Translations under genes and position numbers: made by a program | Part shown: piece after piece, positions 56,587-64,000 of the stretch | Position numbering within the stretch: position 1 is the stretch's first letter | How the letters are laid out: the number at the start of each line of letters is the position of its first letter | DNA from: Parelaphostrongylus tenuis | Lineage: Eukaryota; Nematoda; Chromadorea; Rhabditida; Metastrongylidae | NCBI GenBank assembly: GCA_019055375.1 | Contig: JAHQIW010000233.1 | Span: forward strand, 1-64,000 | DNA: 64,000 nucleotides | Reading direction: 5' to 3' | Notes under the pieces: generated by a model | The model's input: only the letters and a program-made list of their open reading frames with translations | What the model was told of the DNA's origin: nothing | The model's database searches: none

Positions 56587-59500
56587 TACATGTACGAGAT
56601 GCGTAAAAGTTTTAGAAATTTTTACTTTGCAGAATTTAGCATTAATATGAAATTTTTTGATTAATGCTGATGAACTCCATTATATTCTTTGTTCATTTCC
56701 GGTCTACAATCCGTTCCATTTGACTAATTTTAGTTGTGCTCAAGTTATGGATCATGAAACTCATCGAATCACAGTAACTGAGTTGCACAAGATGTTTGCA
56801 TACGTTTTCAATGCATTCGTCCCATGCGCGAGTTAGAGACGAACCACTCCATAATCAAGATAATCGACGTCAGCTTTTTTAGGGGGGTCAGCAGAAGCCC
56901 GCAGAAGCAAAAACCATTGATTACGGTCAGTTTCAGGTCGCTGTGATGGTCTGGGCCGGGATTTGCGCCACCGGAAGGACGCTGGTAGTTTCCATCAACG
57001 GAAACGTCAAAATGAACGCTGGCGAGCTAACACAAGTAAGTTTTACGAGGTGTACTGGAGATTTAGAGTACTCAACACTCTGCCGCCTACGGATTTACGG
57101 TCCAGCAAGGCTGAGATCTTGCGCATTTGGTTTGTTGAACAGTTGTCATCTGTCGAGAGCAGTTTCTAGGCTTTTCGCGTAGGGACGATTGGCCGCCAAA
57201 TTCGCCCTATCTCAACCTAATGGATTACTTTGTGTGGTCCATTATGGAAGACAAAATCTCGGCTAGTCGCGATACTACCGTAAATATGCTTGAAACGGCT
57301 TTAATACGCGCTTAGGGCGGAATTACGGTGGAAATGTGTGCGAGGATCTTGTGCAACTCAACTACTGCGATTCGTTGACTTTCACGATCCATAACTTGAG
57401 AGCAAATGAACTAGACAAATAAATTGAACAGATTCTAAGCCAAAATTTAACAAAAAATTCAATAAAATAATCAGCATTGATTAACAGTTATCATGTCAAT
57501 GCTAAAACAACGGAACTAAATTTTTTTAGAACTTTTCACGCACCCTGTATATTAAGTTGTTTCACAACTTTTGACACTGAAGCAGCAAGCACTAAATTTT
57601 CTAGCCAAAAACTAATCAAAAATGCATTATGGAACGGTGTTCTGCCGGTCAGCTTTGAGACTTTTTTGGTAACGTTTGATTGCACAATTTGCTGCGAACA
57701 TTTTAGTACACAACTAGTTTGATCTTGATCTAAGATGGAGCTGCCGTAGAAACAAATTCGCTTGCTAGAATGGTGCTTAGGAGTAACTGCTAGTAAAGGC
57801 GAGCGTAAGATTTATGGAGGTTTAGACGATAATACCGTGGCAGAAAGGAAGGCTAAGAAGTGACTCGAAGTGGTTTGCGAGGTTTAAAGCTGGAGGGAGA
57901 AGTTCGTAGGATCAGTTGACTCGAGCCGTTCAAAGGAAACTCTATTACTCTTGCTCGTCGCTTCACTGGCATTTTCCACACGTTCTATTCGTGCATGAGT
58001 AGTGAGTAAATTTGCTATCACGACAGCTCCACCTTAAATCAAGTTTGAGCAATTTGTATATCAAAATGTCTGCAAAAAATGCACAATTTAACCATTCACA
58101 AATCAAGCAATTTCAATCACTTATAGTTAATAAATTAGGTGTTTAGTGCTCTAGTGTCAAAACTTATGGAGCGACTCAATATATTGTGTACTGGAGAGAC
58201 TTTTCCACCTCTTTGTAAAGTAGCTAAACGAATGTAGCGATTTGTGGATATGGTTCACACACTGATTGGATTTTGAATAGAATTAGCGAAACACATTTCA
58301 GATTGCATAAATGTACTGAGGACGAACTTAGCAGCTCGACACCCAGGAACCCCACTACCCTCTTTCTCGACTTCGATCAGTTCAATACATAAGCAAATGA
58401 TAGTACACCAACAAATTTTATACTTGCCGGTCAGCAGCACACGAGAGGGTGCTGCCTCCGATCATATTGCCGACCATGAAGAATGACGTGCTCCATTCGG
58501 TTAAGTGCGAGCGGTCACCGCGAAGATCAAACTGTAATAAAATACTTTTGTTCTCAATGACATTATTATTCTTCAAATAAAAAAGAAAAGCCTGATAAAG
58601 CTCTAAAGCGGCTCCATCATAATATTGTAAGGCTCCAGCCATTTTGTCGCGACCTTCTGAAGCTCCATGGCTCTCATTCATGAAAGGGTCTTCTGTGGGT
58701 CAGTATTAAGGATATGTGGTGGGAGACATTCATGAATACGCGAGTATGTTAGTAGTAGCGAAAAGAACAATACATTGTGTACTTGTAGATATAAGCACTA
58801 AAATTTAATAGCGTGTAGTGAAAATCATGGTGGATTAGAATTGAAAATCCAGCAACTTTTTCTAAAAGGAGGAAAATTTTTTGATTGAATAGTGATGATT
58901 GCGCACCTCTCGAATCGCATTACGCGCAGCGTCAACTGCCGTCTTGATAGGGGCCAATTCCGTTTTTCATCTAGAAACCATTGCTGAGAATAAACTACAG
59001 AACAGAGCTTGTCCTATCGCTCTATGTGCACCTGCTTTGAGACTTTCATTTTATATTTGCGAATAAATCATCTGCAAAGTTTAAGCGAAGAGCTAACTAA
59101 TTCAAGTGATCTTCTTTCCGCTCTTACAGCGTTCTATGAAGACCTTCCAAAGAACAAACTTGGTTTCAGAAGCGAGGCTTTTAGACCATCGAAGAAGTAC
59201 GAAAGCTCTAATAAAAAACCCTTGTCGAGTAAACAAATTAAACAGAAGTTGAAATATGTCTTTATTTTTACTGCTACAGCACAATGACGAGGCTCTTGCA
59301 GAATAGAAGCATTGTTTTGATTCGCATCCATCAAATGATTGAAAAAGAGTTTATAAAAAATTCGTTTAGCAGAAAAAGCTTCCAAAAAGTTGTGTAGCAT
59401 ACATGTCTACCTGAAACGGTTGAAAATAGAGCTATTCTAAGACATATGGAGTGAAAGATTCAGAGATGGGCCAACTTTAAAGAGGATTATCGGTAATGTA

Positions 59501-60791
59501 GCACATTGAATTCTCTTCTTGACGAATCTATATTAGAACAGATGATAACCTCTTAATGACTCAATAGAGTAATGAAAGAATTAGGATCTCTAAAAGCTCG
59601 TGGAAGGAACCTTGCTCGGTGGCCTCAAAAGCATATATGAATATTAGAAATTTTCGTCCAAATCTATTTGTGCATCGCAAGGACGAGTGTCTTCTAATGT
59701 AGAAGACCTGGCGCCTTCTCTCAATTTGATTTCTGACCTGACCTAAGAAATGATGGGCTTCAGATTTTATCGACATGCCACTAACTTATACAAATAACGC
59801 TACATAACGTTAACCTAGGCCCTTGGAAGGGCAATGTCGCCGAAACGTCAATCATCGAACGACAACAACTAAACAAGAACGTGTCGGCCAAACAACAGAA
59901 TACTAGAAGTTATGACATGATCTTAGAAGGAACCTTTGGTGCCCAGGCCACAATGAGGTTCATGACTTACAGATGGAGTTCTTGATTTTTGAACGAGTAA
60001 ACTGTGGCGTTTTCAGTATCCATTTACAAGCGGCGCATTTGCTAAGTAGTAGGCGGCATAGAAGTGGCCACAAGCAGTTAGACGGCTGTGTTTATGGGCT
60101 ATTTTTTCTCAGTTTCAAAAAACAGCACAGGAATGATGACTACTGCGAGTAATGAGGAGGAAGCTGAAGGTCACTCTTAGTCAAAGTAAATGAAGTGTAC
60201 TGAGCGACATAGCCACCAAAATATAACCAAATGTATTAAAATATACTGTTAAATAACTAAGCTTGCCAAGTTACTTACTGTCAATAAAGTATTCAGACTA
60301 CTCTGAAGAAATAAGAATCTTGGGTCATCACCACTACTCAAATATGAGCTTGCTTTTCATCATAAAGAGTAGTTGCTGGTTCTATTCCATTAGCAGGTTA
60401 TCTTGTGATTTCCAGGATGCCGGCATGATTACCTCGCTGACGATGGTTTGCATGCTGTCAGTGCAATTCCCACAATCAATGGTTGTGAAGGCACTCGACA
60501 TAATCGAGAGTGCCCCGAAACACCACACAAAACTGCATGACACGATCGCCATCATCAATTGTCGATGTCGAGCTCCTGCAACGACAACTAGTTTAGGTTA
60601 TTTAGTGCTATCGTAAGCGAAGGACAAGCTGAACATAATGGTGAGAACGATTGCTCACCGAGGTTAGCAAGAATATCCTCCGGCTTCTGAACGTTCCGAG
60701 GAGACACGGTATTCAATGGTAGTTCGTCATTTGGTTCGGAAGTGATGAGCTGCTGCTGCTGGCGACGGTGCTGCTGCTGCTCGTGCACCAT
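48021..60791 (-). CDS. SLC22-like organic-ion transporter (major facilitator superfamily)
   Basis: Exons: 60659-60791, 60433-60575, 58428-58531, 56093-56219, 55731-55930, 52690-52788, 52153-52224, 51947-52081, 50639-50715, 50121-50302, 48021-48176 (stop); all junctions keep frame, about 475 residues. ATG 60791 has an in-frame stop two codons upstream and opens a glutamine-rich N terminus (EQQQHRRQQQQ). SLC22 landmarks in order: TM1, a short extracellular loop (IDCGNCTDSM), EFDLRGDRSHLTEWSTSF, the MFS motif ADRFGRRP, GSNLVAWVAAYEH, TM7-8 (CDNFIYFGLSLYS, VEMPAYVLSPIFLEK), TM9, TM10-11 (WLLGKF, ASEVFPTTIRN) and TM12 ending LLPETHKKPLP. The ADR/FGRRP intron uses a GC donor (CG/GCAAGT). The TM1-2 loop is shorter than usual and the conserved ESPRWL-type motif after TM6 was not found, so one loop exon between 52788 and 55731 is probably missing from my model. 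Likely a plasma-membrane cation, anion or carnitine transporter; substrate unknown. Confidence 0.82.
48530..49020. mobile_element. Fold-back mariner-derived element
   Basis: The left arm (AAGTTTTGGCATCAGAGTAT, then TATTAGTGAAGCGG-like HTH code) and the inverted right arm (CTTCACTAGCATTTTCCCCT, CGTGCATGAG) mirror each other around 48800-48830. Same architecture as 13738-14328 and 57552-58190. Confidence 0.6.
49020..49460 (+). pseudogene. mariner transposase C-terminal relic
   Basis: After a degenerate FHQDNA-like stretch the frame at about 49190-49390 reads EEKSDDLKGVGVLPRPAHSP, then DAPPSDYGLFRSRERFL and EEACQEFFHLKPKEW. This is the mariner block HPxYSPDLAPSDYxLF with the final catalytic aspartate, followed by the usual C terminus. 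A stop follows, then GAEAADR-like text beyond it. It lies directly beside the fold-back element at 48530-49020 and may have been one element with it; it is better conserved than the relic at 42715. Confidence 0.75.
49882..50098. mobile_element. Palindromic MITE
   Basis: Left ATGCCTTGCAATCATATTTA and GCCACGCATGTCAGTGGTCT are mirrored at the right (AGACCAGTGACATGCGTGGC, ATGATGCAAGGCAT). It contains CACGTGTTTCGA like the element at 34420. It stops 23 bases short of a transporter exon (ends 50121). Confidence 0.75.
51040..51830. repeat. Array of diverged repeat units of about 190 nt
   Basis: At least four units in the same direction, each with a TTACAGCG(C/T)-like start, a GAAATC(G)-GAG-ATTTGAGCTAT(C)GA core, and a CTTTGTTCGGCGAAAAA-like end. 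Related single or double units lie at 38600-39850 and 59095-59410. Confidence 0.55.
54180..54300 (+). mobile_element. Possible tRNA-like SINE remnant
   Basis: GGCGTCGTGGCCGACTGTTT resembles a serine/leucine tRNA-like head, but no B box can be placed. Confidence 0.2.
54790..55176 (+). CDS. Small secreted protein, two exons, nested in a transporter intron
   Basis: Exon 54790-54924 begins with two consecutive ATG codons and encodes a signal peptide (MMSIYSCLFLLFLRVTQVHC; cleavage probable around HCS) and then SRMMNNYCSEFGANRRQQCD, ending at GAG/GTGAGT. A 42-nt intron ends in ACCTTTAG. Exon 54967-55176 continues in phase 0 (LDVSRQESVVSLEQIYKKSS ... DPRIDLCPYIYPFANVF) to a stop at 55176. Total 114 residues, about 95 after cleavage, with cysteines in NYC, QQC and DLC. 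It lies on the strand opposite the SLC22-like gene, inside its intron between 52788 and 55731. Strong donor, nematode-type acceptor, phase agreement and a good signal peptide argue for a real gene. I recognise no family; a secreted effector, hormone-like peptide or lineage-specific secreted protein are possibilities (inference). A further 3' exon by alternative splicing is not excluded. Confidence 0.65.
55262..55440 (-). mobile_element. SINE family B fragment
   Basis: AGCACTGATCAATCCTCAGG, GGATGTGCTATGTATTAGCT, ACAGTGACTTGTGGATCTAG and GAATTTACCTGTACCGGAAG are complemented family landmarks; diverged. It lies just after the small secreted gene. Confidence 0.45.
56541..56582. repeat. TA microsatellite
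   Basis: ATGTATATGTACATG followed by an uninterrupted TA tract, immediately before the Tc1-like relic. Confidence 0.9.
56597..57550 (+). pseudogene. Tc1-like transposon with decayed transposase
   Basis: Termini: left ATGCGTAAAAGTTTTAGAAA; right, complemented, GGTGCGTGAAAAGTTCTAAA preceded by TACAGGGTG-like sequence. Inside, MVWAGICATGRTLVVSING (from about 56946) is the catalytic-domain block MVWGxIxxxGxxPLxFI of Tc1/mariner elements. After an unrelated-looking stretch, WPPNSPYLNLMDYFVW (about 57190-57240, other frame) is the NSPDLNxIExxW block, with the expected aspartate of SPD replaced by tyrosine (SPY). Further subterminal inverted repeats (ACAAGATGTTTGC/ATCTTGTGCAACTCA) flank the coding part. 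Stops are present; inactive. It sits in a transporter intron. Confidence 0.75.
57552..58190. mobile_element. Fold-back mariner-derived element
   Basis: Left TTCACAACTTTTGACACTGA, then GATGGAGCTGCCGTAGAAAC and HTH code; right arm inverted (ACAGCTCCACCTTAAATCAA, TGTCAAAACTTATGGAGCGA). It lies back to back with the Tc1-like relic. Confidence 0.65.
59095..59410. repeat. One to two units of the repeat of about 190 nt
   Basis: CTCTTACAGCGTTCTATGAA, GAAGCGAGGCTTTTAGACCA and then TACTGCTACAGCACAATGAC restart the unit; related to 51040-51830. Confidence 0.4.
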
Positions 60792-60799
60792 ACCCTAGG

Positions 60800-62150
60800 G
60801 TTAAGCGTGAATGCGTATAGGAGGAAACGAAGTCTGGCTTTCCTTTCTATTATCCACATCGTTGTACTAAGGTGATAGGTGTACATTAGCGTAGATATCT
60901 CATAAATCGATAATCAACATAGAAATCAAGAACATTAGTAGAAGCCCAAATAACTAGGAGCCATACAAATGAGATTTCAAGTCAGATGAAGCTGAAGACA
61001 TTAAAATTCACCAAGAAAAGTGCTGTGATAAACAGTTCATCGTCAATGTGTGCCGGTGATGGATCATTTTCATTTCGCGCGAAGCCCTTATTAACAGATC
61101 GATGCCAATCATTCAATGAAAGAAACCTGTTTCTCCAATTTCAAAGTTTATATCAGCAATAGAGTTGATATAAAATCCCTGCTAAAAATGATTGTCGCTT
61201 CTGTGAAATTGGGAGGAGTTTAAGTTTTCTGAGACAAAGAAAGCAATTATATCGGTCAAGAGAATATCTTTTGTGGTAGTTTCATGGCTGAGTAGAAAAT
61301 CAGCAGAATCGTCCTTGAATGAGATGAAAGAAAACTTTACAACTCCAGATATCAGTTGTTAAACGCATTCAAAATTTTGGCTGATCTTGTAAATCGTAAA
61401 AACAAACTTGATAACTTAGCATGGCTAAATAATTAAGTGAATAAGAAATACATAAATATCTTGAAGAACATAAGTGAACAGTAAGGGTATTTAGAGATGT
61501 ATAAAAATCACAATGCTCAAGAGTGCACTGCCGGTCTTTTCCTTGTTTTTAGCTATACATCTATGCCCGAGTAGCACAATAGAATAGTGGAAATCAAAAA
61601 ATACTTATGTACACATTTCGCATCAAGTGCTATTCCTCATTGAAACGAGACATTTGTAAGTGCAATTTCTTACTGGACTGGTAACGATGTAGTTATCGGT
61701 TGGCCGTCTGAAGGAAGATTTATTGAATTTAATGCCAACATGGCTGCGCAAGATGGTTGTTTGACGTGGCATGCTTCTATATGTTTGTATGAGTAAAACC
61801 GATGCCTGAATGTGGTTCACTTGAGCGACGAGGTAAGTAACAAGTTAACGAAAAATTATGTTCCATATTGTGAAAATGCACAATAATTCAGGAATTTTTT
61901 ATTAGAAACCTGGTTTTACTTAGATGTATCTTATTGCTTAGTGTAATAAGAGTCAAATATGATTTAGAGTGGAGTGAGTACGAATGTGCGCAAAACATTT
62001 GATTACAGAATAACTGGAAACTAAACAAGCTAAATTCGCAGCTTAAACTTCGATTAGGTATCTAATGTATTTTTGACGGCAATACAAGATTTAACGTATA
62101 ACCAAATCGATGTTCAGGTACAAGTTAAAGTTGAAACCGTGAGCTTCTGT
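60800..62150. other. No supported gene; upstream region of the transporter gene
   Basis: AT-rich sequence without clear exons. A promoter of the minus-strand transporter gene is expected here, but no specific motif could be defined. Confidence 0.35.
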
Positions 62151-62395
62151 TTGGTGACGCAAATCCGCAATAAACCTTTTTGGTATAGCGCGCTCGCACT
62201 ACGCCATCGAGGCCCTCGTCCTGTCTTTTCTCAACTGTGTTTTATCTATTCGGTGAGTGTCAGCAATCATCTGTTAGCGTGATTGATGTAGTGTGAGCCT
62301 GCACTGCTCCGAAAAGGTAAAGTGACAGCTAGAGTCTATAGCTCGAAACATCAGTTTCCATACTCGCTCGTATCTCAGCATTTTAGTGATCATAG
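62150..62395 (-). mobile_element. SINE family C, degraded
   Basis: Complement reads CCTCGATGGCGTAGTGCGAG, then CGCGCTATACCAAAAAGG. The text GCTCGTATCTCAGCATTTTA to the right resembles the family tail in the other orientation, so two pieces may be present. Confidence 0.35.
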
Positions 62396-62763
62396 TTTAC
62401 ATTGTACATTTCTATTAAAATAAACTTATTTTCTTATGATTTTTACATGACGTGTCATCACACTTCGCCGATCAAATCTCAGCTCATCATAAATTCGACT
62501 CGTTTCTGGGAAATTAATCCCCACAAAGGTCTTTAAACATTTCACGTGTTTCGGCCATTGCTTGAGGATTATAGGTAGAGGTCGGATGATACTTCTTGCG
62601 ATTTTAAAGCTGGCCGGGATGAGAGGAATCGTTGATTTATGGCAAGAGAGTGTTGGGGAAGAGGTCGAACCAGTGCCTTTCAATCGACCATTTTGAGACC
62701 TTGTTCAAAGATTCAGTATAGTCTGTTAGAATGTAAGCCTTGTGTAGTATGGCATTTCAAATG

Positions 62764-62910
62764 GTATGCGTACGTTTCGGCGTTACTTGCACAGTTCGGC
62801 GCCGAAGATGTATCACTGTAGGCAAAAATTGCACACAATAGCAGAGGTGACCGGTAGGAGATGTGGTTCTGATGAGGTGTCCAAGTAACGCCGAAACGTA
62901 CGTATACCGC
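62764..62910. repeat. 27-bp inverted repeat
   Basis: GGTATGCGTACGTTTCGGCG and its continuation TTACTTG at 62764-62790 are mirrored at 62880-62908 (CAAGTAACGCCGAAACGTAC) with one mismatch, about 90 bases apart. Confidence 0.7.
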
Positions 62911-63169
62911 TCGAATACCATATCAGAGCTCTTAAAACACTGAAAAAGAACATTCTGTCACAACCAGTGTCTTGTTTATCACCTTGGTTCCTAGTACAGA
63001 GTACCATTAACCACTGTGTTACCTTCCACATAAGTGAAACAGACAATAAGTAAAAGTTAAGGTCGTAATTTGTCTGATTAAGATTTTTTGGCTTTAGGTT
63101 AACAAGAGTGCGCAGCTTTATGCCCAAGATCAATCCCGCTGACGGGTGATTGCTGCCATCCACAGATTA

Positions 63170-63310
63170 TGTTAAAACACGGCCAAGAGAAATACAGAAC
63201 GAGGGCCGCTAACGCACGCTGCCCCGGAAAGGTATAGTCGCGGTTCAAGCTCATCACAAAAAAAATGTCAGCGTGCAAGCCTCGATCATATCTTAGCATT
63301 CTTGTGCTTG
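63170..63310 (+). mobile_element. SINE family C
   Basis: GAGGGCCGCTAACGCACGCT, GGTATAGTCGCGGTTCAAGC (B box) and the tail CTCGATCATATCTTAGCATT. Confidence 0.45.
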
Positions 63311-63329
63311 AATAATTTGAATTTTTTCC

Positions 63330-64000
63330 AATTTTTAAGCGTTGTCTCAATTACTGTTATATTTTAATGAACTCTTTTTAAAGATTTTGATTCAATGTTA
63401 TTTTTAACGTTTAAACGTTCTTCTTAAAAAAGCTGATAGCGCAAAGGGGGTGATTTCGTATACCATGCGATTGACTCAATCTATCAAAGGCTGACTCAAC
63501 TCAGCCACGGGCCCATCAAACCTTTCATCTATTCAAGGTCGGCGAACGAATAACAACTTATCTGAGTCGGTTTATTTCTTTTAGTCCAGGTGAGAACGCC
63601 TTAGTTGATGTCTCAGGATTCCAAGGGAAATTGACATATCCAACACTGAACAATATTGTGACGAACATAGAAAAATCCCTATGACGCGACCGTACCCACT
63701 CGCGAAAAAATTCTACGACTTGCAATAAAGTCTTGAAATTCGTACGATCTGATGATAGTAAACATGATATCGAAGGAGCGTCAAAAACTCACCACAACTT
63801 CATGTAGTCGCTAAAACAACTCCATTTGCAGGAAATTTCAATTTAAAAAAATACGTTGGTGGAATTGAACACGAGGCCAAGGTGGAGACGACAACTTCTG
63901 GTAGAATCTCCGATGGACATAGGGATTGTTGGATGGGCGAGTGGACGGAATACTAACAGCAGACAGATGGCCCAAAAGGTGGACCAATGCTGCTTGCAAC
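63330..64000. other. No gene seen
   Basis: No exon-like frame or recognised repeat up to the window edge. Confidence 0.35.

Noticed and set aside
1..64000. CRISPR arrays, operons, riboswitches, phage genes
   Set aside because: The sequence is eukaryotic, with introns and LINE/SINE content, and no regularly spaced direct repeats were seen.

Overview
The window is an animal nuclear genome and most probably comes from a strongylid (hookworm-like) nematode. Exons are short and AT-rich, introns are often only 42-60 nt, acceptors are mostly TTTTCAG or TTTATAG, and the retroelements (RTE-type LINE, mariner, piggyBac, many tRNA-like SINEs) fit a hookworm repeat load. This assignment is inference from style; no taxonomic marker gene is present.

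Three multi-exon genes on the minus strand carry most of the host coding content. (1) 8452 to 1073: a proline/serine-rich protein I do not recognise, with seven exons. (2) 40770 to 25461: a DEP-domain protein of the LET-99/DEPDC1 family, about 14 exons over 15 kb, with almost every junction in phase and with SINEs, MITEs, a deleted mariner and an RTE LINE in its introns. (3) 60791 to 48021: an SLC22-like organic-ion transporter of the major facilitator superfamily, at least 11 exons, with one GC-AG intron. A compact two-exon gene for a secreted 114-residue protein lies on the plus strand (54790-55176), nested in an intron of the transporter. Weaker coding signals occur at 8647-8832 (+), 14702-16532 (-), 17532-17613 (+) and 44560-45680 (-).

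The rest is largely mobile-element debris. RTE LINE copies are at 3640-5885 (ruined, with endonuclease traces), 29205-30660 (5'-truncated, two frameshifts) and 35100-35605 (3' fragment, minus). A piggyBac transposase relic (11240-12905) ends in a readable cysteine-rich tail, and a TTAA-bounded non-autonomous element (28481-28739) may depend on the same family. Mariner relatives share one terminal repeat: a relic at 42715-43978 interrupted by a SINE, an internally deleted copy at 30797-31363 (relationship of its ends less certain), and three fold-back elements (13738-14328, 48530-49020, 57552-58190) in which the helix-turn-helix coding part is present twice head to head. A Tc1-like relic lies at 56597-57550. 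Three tRNA-like SINE families (called A, B and C here) account for about 28 fragments. There are also several palindromic MITEs, a dispersed repeat of about 190 nt and AT-rich microsatellites.

Long stretches at 2130-3640, 18000-21100, 60800-62150 and 63330-64000 show no gene I can support. I found no rRNA genes, convincing functional tRNA genes, CRISPR arrays or operons. Splice junctions were derived by eye from phase and consensus; RNA-seq would settle them. All homology statements are from memory of the families, not from a search.
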